A stretch of 64,000 nt of DNA from contig NZ_CP014544.1 of NCBI RefSeq assembly GCF_001586255.1, positions 899,501 through 963,500 on the forward strand, in the 5' to 3' direction. The translations under genes were made by a program, and so were the position numbers. Source of the stretch: Zhongshania aliphaticivorans (lineage in GTDB: Bacteria > Pseudomonadota > Gammaproteobacteria > Pseudomonadales > Spongiibacteraceae). Below are positions 16,756 through 25,345 of this stretch, one piece after another. Numbering within the stretch: position 1 is the first letter of the stretch; every line of letters starts with the position of its first letter. The notes under the pieces were generated by a model. The model was not told where the DNA came from. It saw only the letters and a list, made by a program, of their open reading frames with translations, and made no database searches.

Positions 16756-19152
16756 ATGAAGAAAAGTGTTTTAGCTGTCGCGGTCGCGACACTGCCGCTA
16801 TTGGCTACAGCGACGTACGCTCAAGACGGGAGTGGAACGAAAGCTAAGCGTAGCAACCGCTTGCTCGAAGAGGTAGTGGTTACGGCGCAGAAGCGGGAGG
16901 AGGACTCCCAAGATGTTCCTATTGCGATTCAGGCGTTTTCTGGTGATAAGCTCGATGCGTTCAATATTGAAGACACCGCCGACCTGCAGCGTATCACACC
17001 GGGATTAACCTTCACTTATACCTATGGCTACACACTGATTTACCTGCGCGGTGTTGGTAGTGATGCGTTCCTGCCCAATGCGGACCCCAGTGTGGCGACC
17101 TATATCGATGGCATAAACATTCCGGCTAGCCAGGGTAAGCAAGATACCTTAGGACCAGTAAAGCGGGTTGAAGTGCTTAAAGGTCCCCAGGGTACCTTGT
17201 TCGGCCGTAATGCCACGGCGGGCGCAATCAGCATTGTAACTGAAGATCCCCCAGTCGATGAGATTGTGGGTAATGTGAAGTACGCAACGGGCAATTACGG
17301 TAGCGAGGAGTACCAAGCGTATTTGGGATTGCCTATTTTTGACGGTCTCGGCGTCACCTTGGCAGCCTTCAAAGACGGTCACGAAAATTATGGCATGAAC
17401 TACAATAACGGCGTTGAACAACCGATTCGTGAAGATTTCTCCGAAGGCGGCCGTGTCAAAATCAAATGGGATGCCGATGAGTTCTCGGCAACCTTAATTG
17501 GTTCTTATGTGAATCAATATAATGGTAACTCGCTTACTCAGGAAAACACGCGCCCATCATTGATATTGGGTGCGGGCGCGGATGTCGATGAGCCAGATCG
17601 CGAGACCCACACCAACTTTGAGGGTGGTAACGGCACTATTAACACCATGTTTGGTGCGATACTTGAGTGGCGCCCTGGTCCTGTTGATCTCAAATTCACC
17701 TATGCAGACCAGCTAGCTGACGTAGACTTTGGGCAGTACGACTACGATTCTACCGATGAAGATCGCTCCGGATTTTTTGTTTACGATCAGTATAACGACC
17801 AGCAAACTTATGAATTTCAGGTGCTGTCGAATTCAGAGACTCCAGGCTCAGATAGCTTTGAATGGGTTGCGGGCTATTATCGTTTAGAGGCTGAGGGTGG
17901 CTTTGGCCGCTTATTCTTTTTTGTTAATAATGGCTTCGCAACGGGATTTTTACCAAAGGCTTTGGGTGGCTTGTTAGCTGATCAGCCAAAAGTAACGCTT
18001 GAGTCAGGCGGAATACTTAATACTGAGTCTGACGCTGTATACTTCCAGGGTACTTATAGCATTAGTGAAGATTGGAAGCTGACCTTGGGTGCACGCTATC
18101 AAGAGGAAACACGGGAAATTAGTAAAACTAATTTGTACTTGGTCGACACTTTGTCTCCTGGTATGGATCAGTCCTATTATGAGGGCGATGATTACTCGCG
18201 GAATACGCTTATTTCAGAATTTGGTGGTGAGCCACTAGAAGAAGACACCTTTTCACCAAAGATATCTCTGCAGTGGTTTCCTGATGAAACAACGCAGATT
18301 TATACTTCGATACAGCGCGGCTACAAAAGCCCAACCTACAACATTGTTAACTTCTTTGGCGACCCTGACGCAGTTGAAGGTGAAGAGGCAACCGCGATTG
18401 AATTGGGCTTCAAGTCTGAATGGCTAGATGGCACATTGCAGCTCAACGGCGCAATCTATGCATCTGAAACCAAGAACCTGCTTACCGGTATTGTGTCATT
18501 CACCTCTGGTGCAATTGTACGTTATGCCAACGCTGGCGCTGCAGAGGCGAAGGGTGTTGAGATGGACATGCAATGGCAGCCGATGCCAAACTGGAACCCA
18601 GGCTTAGCAATTACCGGTGGTGCTTCTTACGTAAACTCTGAGTTCACCGATTATGAAAATGGTGAGGGCTTCGACGATACCACGGGCTTGTACTTTGGAC
18701 CCGGTGGTTTAGAGGATATTCCGCTCGGCTTGTTGGGAATTGAACTGCCGATTTCCACTGGTGGTGTAATCAATGGCCCGCGCGATTTCACTGGCAACCA
18801 AGTGCCTCGTGCACCGAAGCTGACTTCGTCTGTATCTGTTAACCAATATATCGATATTGGCGATTTTGGTGGGCTTGAGTTGGCAGTAGACTACTCTTAT
18901 AAAAGTGAGTATTTCACAACGCCGCAGAACTCACCGTTCTATGTACAGGATCAGTATGAGATATGGTCTCTACGTACCAGCTACTTCTACGACCCTTGGG
19001 GCTTACAGTTAACGGCATTTGTTGATAATGCTAAAGACAAGGATTACTACGCTTCTATTTTGCAGCAAGACTTTGGTCGCTCGGTTACTTTGGCACCGCC
19101 ACGGCTTTATGGTCTGAAAATTAAGTGGGATTTTGATACTTTCTTAAACTAA
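16756..19152 (+). CDS. TonB-dependent outer-membrane receptor
   Basis: 798 residues from the ATG at 16756, with AAGGG eight bases upstream; a GTG at 16747 overlaps that site and is less likely. Signal peptide residues 1-23 end at ATYAQD. The TonB-box-like stretch EEVVVTAQKREE begins near residue 37, and the plug domain carries VEVLKGPQGTLFGRNATAGAISI, the classic receptor signature. The rest is a 22-strand barrel ending in the aromatic-rich IKWDFDTF. It imports a scarce or bulky ligand across the outer membrane using TonB energy. Lying after the alcohol/aldehyde dehydrogenase genes and before an SDR, it probably takes up the pathway substrate. Confidence 0.95.
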   Translation: MKKSVLAVAVATLPLLATATYAQDGSGTKAKRSNRLLEEVVVTAQKREEDSQDVPIAIQAFSGDKLDAFNIEDTADLQRITPGLTFTYTYGYTLIYLRGVGSDAFLPNADPSVATYIDGINIPASQGKQDTLGPVKRVEVLKGPQGTLFGRNATAGAISIVTEDPPVDEIVGNVKYATGNYGSEEYQAYLGLPIFDGLGVTLAAFKDGHENYGMNYNNGVEQPIREDFSEGGRVKIKWDADEFSATLIGSYVNQYNGNSLTQENTRPSLILGAGADVDEPDRETHTNFEGGNGTINTMFGAILEWRPGPVDLKFTYADQLADVDFGQYDYDSTDEDRSGFFVYDQYNDQQTYEFQVLSNSETPGSDSFEWVAGYYRLEAEGGFGRLFFFVNNGFATGFLPKALGGLLADQPKVTLESGGILNTESDAVYFQGTYSISEDWKLTLGARYQEETREISKTNLYLVDTLSPGMDQSYYEGDDYSRNTLISEFGGEPLEEDTFSPKISLQWFPDETTQIYTSIQRGYKSPTYNIVNFFGDPDAVEGEEATAIELGFKSEWLDGTLQLNGAIYASETKNLLTGIVSFTSGAIVRYANAGAAEAKGVEMDMQWQPMPNWNPGLAITGGASYVNSEFTDYENGEGFDDTTGLYFGPGGLEDIPLGLLGIELPISTGGVINGPRDFTGNQVPRAPKLTSSVSVNQYIDIGDFGGLELAVDYSYKSEYFTTPQNSPFYVQDQYEIWSLRTSYFYDPWGLQLTAFVDNAKDKDYYASILQQDFGRSVTLAPPRLYGLKIKWDFDTFLN

Positions 19153-19175
19153 GTCGATTTCTTCCAGCAAGTTTT

Positions 19176-19203
19176 AACCGCCCAATTGGGCGGTTTTTTT
19201 TTA
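19176..19203 (+). terminator. Intrinsic terminator after TonB receptor
   Basis: GC-rich hairpin AACCGCCC-AATT-GGGCGGTT directly followed by a run of T. It ends the receptor transcript just 17 bases before the next gene start, so the SDR may be read through weakly or have its own promoter. Confidence 0.88.
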
Positions 19204-19219
19204 ATAGCGTGGTGTGTTT

Positions 19220-20113
19220 ATGAAATATCAATCTGTATACCGAGATGGTCTGTTCAAGAATCAGGTCATTATTATCACTGGCGGTGGTAGCGGCATTGGT
19301 CGCTGTACCGCGCATGAGCTTGCTTCGCTCGGTGCGACCGTGGCAATTATGGGCCGTACCCGAGAGAAGCTGGAAATTGTTCAACAGGAAATTATTGCTG
19401 ACGGCGGCTTATGCGCGATATACCCCGGCGATATTCGCAATGAGGAACAGGTCATTGCTGTGATCGAAGCGGTACTAGCAGACCACAAACGCATAGACGG
19501 ACTGGTAAATAATGCTGGCGGTCAGTATCGACAGCCGATAAGTGAGATTAGCAGCAAGGGCTTTGAAGCCGTGGTGCGCCTTAATTTGTTCGGTGGATTT
19601 ATGATGATGCGCGAAGTCTACAATCGTTGGATGGCAAAAAACGGTGGAAGCATTGTCAATATTATTGCTGATATCTGGAATGGCTGGCCAAACTATGCCC
19701 ACTCGGGTGCATCGCGAGGCGGTATGCTCACGCTGTCAGAGAGTGCGGCCTCGGAATGGGCGCCCGCTGGAGTGAGGGTAAATTGTGTTGCTCCAGGTGG
19801 CATTGCGAGTAGCGGCTTCGATACTTATGAGCCGGCGGCACAAGCGGAGATTCTAAAATTTCCTCAAGCGATTCCCTTGCAGCGCTACGGTAATGTTGCG
19901 GAAATTTCCGGCGCAATAACGTATTTGCTTTCGCCGGTGGCGGCGTATATCACGGGTAGCTGCATTCGTGTTGATGGCGGCGCGCCAAACGCGCGCCTGT
20001 GCTGGAACCCGCCGACCGAACATAGCAACTCGCAAGCATACTCGGGCTTCCATCGCGACGAGGCGCCAAAGCTGTTAACCGAAGGAATCAAGGCCGAGTC
20101 GAGTCGAGGCTGA
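19220..20113 (+). CDS. SDR-family oxidoreductase, PECR-like
   Basis: 297 residues from the ATG at 19220 (a GTG two codons earlier is possible). The cofactor motif is TGGGSGIG near residue 19 and NNAGG is present. The normal YxxxK is absent: the segment HSGASRGGMLTLSESAASEWA has Ser and Arg in those positions. This HSGA.R.G pattern matches peroxisomal trans-2-enoyl-CoA reductase relatives rather than alcohol dehydrogenases. A role reducing or oxidising an acyl-CoA intermediate is inferred. It has an unusually long C-terminal extension of ~40 residues after the VDGG motif. It is convergent with the nitronate monooxygenase gene. Confidence 0.82.
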   Translation: MKYQSVYRDGLFKNQVIIITGGGSGIGRCTAHELASLGATVAIMGRTREKLEIVQQEIIADGGLCAIYPGDIRNEEQVIAVIEAVLADHKRIDGLVNNAGGQYRQPISEISSKGFEAVVRLNLFGGFMMMREVYNRWMAKNGGSIVNIIADIWNGWPNYAHSGASRGGMLTLSESAASEWAPAGVRVNCVAPGGIASSGFDTYEPAAQAEILKFPQAIPLQRYGNVAEISGAITYLLSPVAAYITGSCIRVDGGAPNARLCWNPPTEHSNSQAYSGFHRDEAPKLLTEGIKAESSRG

Positions 20114-20148
20114 ATACATTGCTGGTGCGTATGGAGTGCGGTTGATAG

Positions 20149-20173
20149 GCGCGCTTAAGGATTTTAAGCGCGC
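20149..20173. terminator. Stem-loop between convergent genes
   Basis: Perfect 10-bp inverted repeat GCGCGCTTAA / TTAAGCGCGC with a 5-base loop, between the SDR and the nitronate monooxygenase. There is no long T-tract. Confidence 0.6.
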
Positions 20174-20232
20174 ATAGTTGTGAGTTTCCGCCCTTGTATG
20201 CGCGTTTTAGCAACGAAGGGCGATTTGCTCAC

Positions 20233-21207
20233 TCAGCCAATGCGATCCAGAAAGGTGCGGCGAGCGGCCTCATATTCACGGCTGAGGCGGGCAACCAATT
20301 CAGCCGTTGGTACTATGTTTTTAACCGCATTAATACCTTGTCCGCAGCCCCAGATATCCTTCCAAGTATTAAAACTCTGGCTGGTTTCGCTTACATCAAT
20401 GGCTTTGTCGGCATCGCGTTTTAGTGATTTTGGATCTAGCCCTGCGCGCTCTACGGAGCCGACTAAAAAGTTGGCGGGTACGCCGCTGAAGGCGTCGGTG
20501 GTGATGATGTCTTTGGCGCTACCGTCAACGATCATGGCCTTGTAGTCGGCGACGGCATTGGCTTCTTTGGTAGCTATAAACGGCGAGCCAATATAAGCGA
20601 AGTCTGCGCCGGTGGCCAAGGCTGCCAGAATATTTTGGCCGGTGGCAATGCAGCCAGAGAGGGCGAGTGGTCCGTCCCACCACTCTCGTATTTCGGATAC
20701 CAAGGCAAAGGGTGAAATATTGCCGGTGTGGCCACCTGCACCTGCGGCAACGGCAATAAGACCATCAACCCCGCCTTCAACCGATTTTTTGGCTTGGCGA
20801 TTAGAAATAATATCGTTGAGCACAATACCACCGTAGCTGTGCACCACCTCGCAGATTTGTGGCGCGACATAGAGGCTCACAATCACAATAGGAATTTTAT
20901 ATTTTGCGATAATTTCCAGATCGCCCATTAAGCGGTCGTTGCTGGGGTGGGATATTTGGTTAATAGCAAAAGGCGCGGCTGGCTGATCTGGATTTTGGCG
21001 GTCGTATTCGGCTAACTCAGTTTGAATTTTGATAATCCAGTCTTCGAGTTGGCTTTGCGGGCGGGCATTTAGGGCGGGAATTGAGCCAATAATACCGGCC
21101 TTGCACTGGGCTATAACTAACTCCGGTGTCGAGGCGATAAACATTGGTGCGGCCATAACGGGTAGGCGCACATTTTTAGTGAGAATTTCGGGAAGAGCCA
21201 TGGTCAT
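20233..21207 (-). CDS. Nitronate monooxygenase family FMN protein
   Basis: 324 residues, a TIM-barrel flavoprotein of the 2-nitropropane dioxygenase/FabK group. FMN-binding segments are visible: GAGGHTGNISPF near residue 175 and LSGCIATGQNILAALATGADFAYIGSPF near 200-225. Classical activity oxidises alkyl nitronates, but many such genes in fatty-acid clusters act as enoyl-reductase-like or toxin-relief enzymes. It is 7 bases downstream of the acyl-CoA dehydrogenase on the minus strand, so the two are one operon, controlled most likely by the divergent LysR regulator. I cannot tell whether its electron acceptor is oxygen or an enoyl-CoA. Confidence 0.85.
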   Translation of the reverse strand: MTMALPEILTKNVRLPVMAAPMFIASTPELVIAQCKAGIIGSIPALNARPQSQLEDWIIKIQTELAEYDRQNPDQPAAPFAINQISHPSNDRLMGDLEIIAKYKIPIVIVSLYVAPQICEVVHSYGGIVLNDIISNRQAKKSVEGGVDGLIAVAAGAGGHTGNISPFALVSEIREWWDGPLALSGCIATGQNILAALATGADFAYIGSPFIATKEANAVADYKAMIVDGSAKDIITTDAFSGVPANFLVGSVERAGLDPKSLKRDADKAIDVSETSQSFNTWKDIWGCGQGINAVKNIVPTAELVARLSREYEAARRTFLDRIG

Positions 21208-21214
21208 ATCCTCG

Positions 21215-22351
21215 TTAAATAGAGCGGCTGATTAAGTCTTTCATAATTTCTGAGGTGCCGCCGTATAGGCGCATTACCCGTGCGTCGCGCCATAAGCGGG
21301 CAATTTCGTACTCCTCAATATAGCCGTAGCCACCAAAGAGCTGTAGGCAGTCGTCTACCACTTTACAGCGCAGCTCGCTGTGCCAGAGTTTGGCGGCGGC
21401 GGCTTCGTGGGTGGCGAGTTTGCCGTCAACCAGCGCTTGTATACAGGCATCTAAGTGGGCCCAACCTACTTGTAAATTGGTTTTGAGGTTGGCCAAAACA
21501 AAGCGGGTGTTTTGAAAGTCGAATACCGCTTTGCCAAAGGCTTGCCGCTCTTTTACGTAGTCTACGGCAATATCGTAGGCGTGCTGTGCTGCGGCCTGGC
21601 AGGAGATGGCGATGGACAGGCGCTCCTGGGGTAGCTCTTTCATCATATAGATAAAGCCTTCGCCTTGTTTACCCAGCATATTCTCCTGGGGAATAAAGAC
21701 GTCTTCAAAGAACAGCTCGGCGGTGTCAGATGAGCGGTTGCCGACCTTGTCGAGCTTGCGTCCTTTAATGAAGCCTGCTTGATCACAGCCGCAAACAAAC
21801 AGTGAAATTGCCCGCGCACCGCTATCGTCACCTACCCGAGCGGCAATAACGGCCACGTCGGCATTTAGACCATTGGTGATAAAGGTTTTGGACCCGTTGA
21901 GTAAGAAGCCGCCCTCTACCGGGGTAGCCTTGGTGCGGATGTTTTTTAAATCGCTACCGGTGCTGGGTTCGCTCATGCAAATGGCGCCAATGGCCTCGCC
22001 GCTTGCCATTTTGGGTAGCCAGTGTTGTTTGACCGTCTCACTGCCGTAGTTATTAATATAGTGGGCGACAATATCATTGTGTACCCCAAATGCCGGGCCG
22101 GTGGTGCCGGCGAGGGCCGTTTCCTCTAGCAGAATGGCATTGAATTTAAAGTCTAGTCCGCCGCCACCGTAGGTCTCTGGGATATCTGGCAGTAACATGC
22201 CGTTATTACCGCAGGCGCGCCAGAATTCGCGGCTGACAATACCTTTGGTTTCCCACTCCTCTACGTAGGGGGTAAGCTCCTGAGCGTACATTTTTTTGAC
22301 GCTCTCGCGAAACATTGCGTGGTCTTCGGTATAGATGGCGCGCTCTATCAT
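21215..22351 (-). CDS. Acyl-CoA dehydrogenase, LCAD-like
   Basis: 378 residues. FAD-contacting segments CMSEPSTGSDL and FITNG are present. The C-terminal GGYGYIEEYEIARLWRDARV and YGGTSEIM segments are close to mammalian long-chain acyl-CoA dehydrogenase. The C-terminal position of the MCAD catalytic Glu is Gly here (YGGT), so the base is expected at the IVD/LCAD position, in LPQERLSIA near residue 245. It introduces a 2,3 double bond and hands electrons to ETF. First gene of the two-gene operon that diverges from the LysR regulator. It could act on branched or cyclic acyl-CoAs, as such LCAD-type enzymes often do (inference). Confidence 0.92.
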   Translation of the reverse strand: MIERAIYTEDHAMFRESVKKMYAQELTPYVEEWETKGIVSREFWRACGNNGMLLPDIPETYGGGGLDFKFNAILLEETALAGTTGPAFGVHNDIVAHYINNYGSETVKQHWLPKMASGEAIGAICMSEPSTGSDLKNIRTKATPVEGGFLLNGSKTFITNGLNADVAVIAARVGDDSGARAISLFVCGCDQAGFIKGRKLDKVGNRSSDTAELFFEDVFIPQENMLGKQGEGFIYMMKELPQERLSIAISCQAAAQHAYDIAVDYVKERQAFGKAVFDFQNTRFVLANLKTNLQVGWAHLDACIQALVDGKLATHEAAAAKLWHSELRCKVVDDCLQLFGGYGYIEEYEIARLWRDARVMRLYGGTSEIMKDLISRSI

Positions 22352-22397
22352 GAGGTTGATCCTGTGGTCTTAATTTGACGCAAAGATTGACAAAGTT

Positions 22398-22422
22398 TAA
22401 ATATTCCGTCTAATGATATTTA
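22398..22422. promoter_or_regulatory. Putative LysR binding site (T-N11-A type)
   Basis: A perfect 7-bp dyad TAAATAT-N11-ATATTTA sits in the 99-base divergent region between the acyl-CoA dehydrogenase and the LysR gene. This is the classic LysR-type box architecture and location. Confidence 0.7.
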
Positions 22423-22450
22423 TTCTATATTATTCGAAAAGGGAATACCT

Positions 22451-23338
22451 TTGAATCCAAATAAACTGCGTCATATTGTGGCGGTAGATCGCTGCGGATC
22501 ATTAACCGCAGCGGCAAAGCAGGTTCACATTACGCAATCGGCCCTGACTAAAAACATTGCCGACATTGAAGCTGAGGTCGGTTTTGCCTTATTTGAACGC
22601 TACGCCCGTGGCATGCACGCCACGTCTCAGGGGCGAAGCTTTATTGATCGCGCAGCGCGCATTGTGGCCGACCTAGATCAGTTGACAACCGATGCCAAGT
22701 TGGGACGCCAGCTAAGTAGTTCGCGGATACGTGTGGGAGTTTGTCCGCCGTCCTTGGTGTCGCTGTTAAACACCGCGCTAACGCAAATGCTAATGGCTCA
22801 CCCCGATGTCAGAATTGAACAAACCGCAGGTTGGATTGAGCAGAGCATTCACCATTTAGTAAACCGCGATATTGATTTATTAGTTGGTCCGGCGCCGGCA
22901 ATTAGCTTGCACAAATCTCAATTTACCATCCATCCGCTGCCGCCACTGGAAATCTGTTTTTTTGTACGTAAGGCCCACCCTTTGGGTGACCGAAAAAAGA
23001 TAAATATAGGCGAGTTAAATCAGTTTCCGATGGCGCTGGCAGACCGCAGTGTGGCAACCGCGGAGCTGATTAATCAACTGTTTGGTGCGCCGGTTATTCC
23101 GCCAGAAAAACAGTTGCATATCATTGGTCATTTTTCAGCTGCCTGCAAAATTGTCGCCAACAGCGATACCATTGGTACCGTGTCAGCCTCATATAAAGAC
23201 AATGAGGCCTTTCTTGATGAGTTTTCGTTTTTAAATATTGTCGAAAAAGTGGAGCCCGTGCCCTTGGCGGCAGCTTATAGCACTAAATTTTTGCCAAGTG
23301 AGCCAATGAAAACCCTAGTAAGAATGCTTGAGTCCTAG
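22451..23338 (+). CDS. LysR-family transcriptional regulator
   Basis: 295 residues beginning with TTG at 22451, placed right at the normal LysR N-terminus and preceded by AAGGGA. The winged HTH covers residues 1-60 (HIVAVDRCGSLTAAAKQVHITQSALTKNIADIE). The effector-binding periplasmic-binding-like domain covers about 90-290. It diverges from the acyl-CoA dehydrogenase/nitronate monooxygenase operon, with a perfect dyad between them, so it very probably activates that operon in response to a pathway intermediate and represses itself. The inducer is unknown. Confidence 0.92.
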   Translation: MNPNKLRHIVAVDRCGSLTAAAKQVHITQSALTKNIADIEAEVGFALFERYARGMHATSQGRSFIDRAARIVADLDQLTTDAKLGRQLSSSRIRVGVCPPSLVSLLNTALTQMLMAHPDVRIEQTAGWIEQSIHHLVNRDIDLLVGPAPAISLHKSQFTIHPLPPLEICFFVRKAHPLGDRKKINIGELNQFPMALADRSVATAELINQLFGAPVIPPEKQLHIIGHFSAACKIVANSDTIGTVSASYKDNEAFLDEFSFLNIVEKVEPVPLAAAYSTKFLPSEPMKTLVRMLES

Positions 23339-23430
23339 GCATTGGTATAAGCTTATGGGCTGAGCTCTGCTTGTAATATGTGTAAAACATACCGCTCGGA
23401 ACTTTTTGGATTAAATGATCGCTAGCGAAC

Positions 23431-23458
23431 TTTACTTTTGCAAACTAATAGCTATACT
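23431..23458 (+). promoter_or_regulatory. Candidate sigma70 promoter
   Basis: TTTACT (23431-23436) and TATACT (23453-23458) with a 16-base spacer, about 75 bases upstream of the FadB/J-like gene start. By eye only. Confidence 0.4.
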
Positions 23459-23532
23459 AGGTATTCAAGTGGTTCTGGTAGTTCACATTTTTCTTGAGGT
23501 GAAAGCAGGGCGTAACTATCTAGGAGTTATCG

Positions 23533-25269
23533 GTGCTTAAGAGTCAATCTATGAAGAACATAACTGTAACTGCAGATTCGAGTGGCGTTATGGTGGCGAC
23601 TCTAGATATGCCGGGGCGGCCCTTCAATGTATTTTCTGAAGCGATGATGGCTGATCTTGCCGCCTTAATTGAGTTGATCGAAAAGGCTGTTGCAGCGGGT
23701 CAGCCGCCTGCCGGATTGGTCATCACGTCCGGTAAATCGAGTTTTGTTGCGGGCGCCGATTTAGCCATGATCCAAGATTTTGGCGCCATGCGGTTTTCTG
23801 CCACGTGGCAAGAAATGCGTGATCGCTATAGTTATCTAGGCAAATTATTCCGCCGTTTAGAAAAGTTGCCGGTGCCCACTGTTGCTGCGGTAAATGGTCT
23901 CGCCCTCGGTGGTGGCTTAGAGTTGGCGATGGCCTGCCATGGCCGGGTGTGTATTGATGCGCCCTATGTCCAGCTCGGACTCCCCGAAGTCTTGCTTGGC
24001 CTTTTGCCTGGCGCGGGTGGCACCCAGCGTTTACCTCGCTATGTTGGTCTTGAACTCAGCACTAAAATGTTGCTGGATGGCAAGCCGCTGTCTGCGGCGC
24101 AAGCTAAAGCAAGCGGTTTAGTAGACCGCCTTGCCTCAGCAGAAAATCTTGTGGCTACCGCCAGCGAAATGGTACTGAGCATGAACGCTGGTGCGCGCTG
24201 GGATTCGCCAGAATATCGTATGGCCACCGATGTCGCTGTGGCAACGACAGATACTGGTTTTCGGCACTGGGCTTGCCAAGTGGCCGGCATCAGCGACCGC
24301 GATGCCAAGCTCTATCCAGCAGTCGATGCCATTATCAATTGCCTCGTTGGCGGCTACACAAAACCAATTGATACAGCCTGTGATGTTGAGTGGGATATCT
24401 TTGTCGATTTAATGAGTAATCCGGTGTCGTCAAATATGGTGACGAGCTGCTTTTTATCAAAGACCGCAGCGACTAAGCAGTCGTTAGTGGGTTTACCCGC
24501 TGTTTCAGCTCCGACGAGTTTTGTTCTCTTGGGAGACCTCGATTTAGGTAAAAATCCGTTTAGAAAAATGGCCCAGCAAGCGGAAGCAGATTTTTATATA
24601 GCCGCCGCGAGCAGTGATGATGGTCGCGCAGATTTATTGGTTCACCAGCTTGGCTCAGCCCCAAGCGGTGCGGGCGCAAAGCCGGTGCTGCGACTGGCGA
24701 ATAACTTTGCCCGCAGTGAAGTTGTTGAATTGGCGGCGGCTGAATCGGCGGAGTCTAATGCGCGTGCCATGGCGGTATTGCAACGCAGTGCAAAGGCTAT
24801 TGTATTGAGCCGTAGTGCCCAGAGCGTGAATGAAGTGCTACTTACCGCTATGCGCGCGGCATATGCAAACGCGGGTGTTTCCGCACAGAATTTTTATACC
24901 CAGTGTGAGGCGGTCGGTTTGGAGTCTTTGGCACGAATAGCGATCGACGACCTCGCAGTGCCAGCTCAAAATACCCAAGTGCCAAATAAAGAACTTGGCC
25001 TACCCTTGTTGCTTGGCTTGTCAGTTGCTGTTTACGACTGGCTAACAAGCCAGTTGAGCGATGATGACAGCGCTAATGACGCTCTACTGGCGGGCGTGGA
25101 TTTACTGGCTATTTACGGCGTTGGCTTTCCTAAATGGACGGGTGGTCCGCTGTCTTGCCTGAGTATGTTCCAGCGCGGCGAATTGGCGTATAGCGGCTCA
25201 CAAGAATTAATAGCTCAACTGCAATGGCAGTTTAAAAATGAGTTGGGCTACAAGCTAAGCGCAGCCTAA
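23533..25269 (+). CDS. FadB/FadJ-like enoyl-CoA hydratase with degenerate 3-hydroxyacyl-CoA dehydrogenase half
   Basis: 578 residues from the GTG at 23533 (AGGAG six bases upstream; ATG at 23551 is the alternative). Residues 1-200 are a complete crotonase domain with both catalytic glutamates, Glu130 in GGGLELA and Glu152 in LPEVLLG, plus GAGGTQRLPR. After the usual helical linker, the region where FadB/J have an NAD-binding Rossmann fold is shortened by about 140 residues. No GxGxMG motif is seen (only LGDLDLG) and the active-site H-F-F-N-P segment is missing. The C-terminal helical domain with FPKWTGGPL remains. It should hydrate enoyl-CoAs but not oxidise 3-hydroxyacyl-CoAs. The frame is intact, so this is a remodelled protein, not an obvious pseudogene. 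Confidence 0.85.
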   Translation: MLKSQSMKNITVTADSSGVMVATLDMPGRPFNVFSEAMMADLAALIELIEKAVAAGQPPAGLVITSGKSSFVAGADLAMIQDFGAMRFSATWQEMRDRYSYLGKLFRRLEKLPVPTVAAVNGLALGGGLELAMACHGRVCIDAPYVQLGLPEVLLGLLPGAGGTQRLPRYVGLELSTKMLLDGKPLSAAQAKASGLVDRLASAENLVATASEMVLSMNAGARWDSPEYRMATDVAVATTDTGFRHWACQVAGISDRDAKLYPAVDAIINCLVGGYTKPIDTACDVEWDIFVDLMSNPVSSNMVTSCFLSKTAATKQSLVGLPAVSAPTSFVLLGDLDLGKNPFRKMAQQAEADFYIAAASSDDGRADLLVHQLGSAPSGAGAKPVLRLANNFARSEVVELAAAESAESNARAMAVLQRSAKAIVLSRSAQSVNEVLLTAMRAAYANAGVSAQNFYTQCEAVGLESLARIAIDDLAVPAQNTQVPNKELGLPLLLGLSVAVYDWLTSQLSDDDSANDALLAGVDLLAIYGVGFPKWTGGPLSCLSMFQRGELAYSGSQELIAQLQWQFKNELGYKLSAA

Positions 25270-25345
25270 TTTAAGTAAAATTTTTTAGCTATATAGTACT
25301 CAAGCGAAAATTACGATTGTGAAGTAAATAAATTGGTGGTTCATA

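Noticed and set aside
23533-25269. Frameshift or assembly error in the FadB/J-like gene
   Set aside because: The frame is continuous and both flanking domains align in one frame; the shortened middle looks like a real in-frame reduction.
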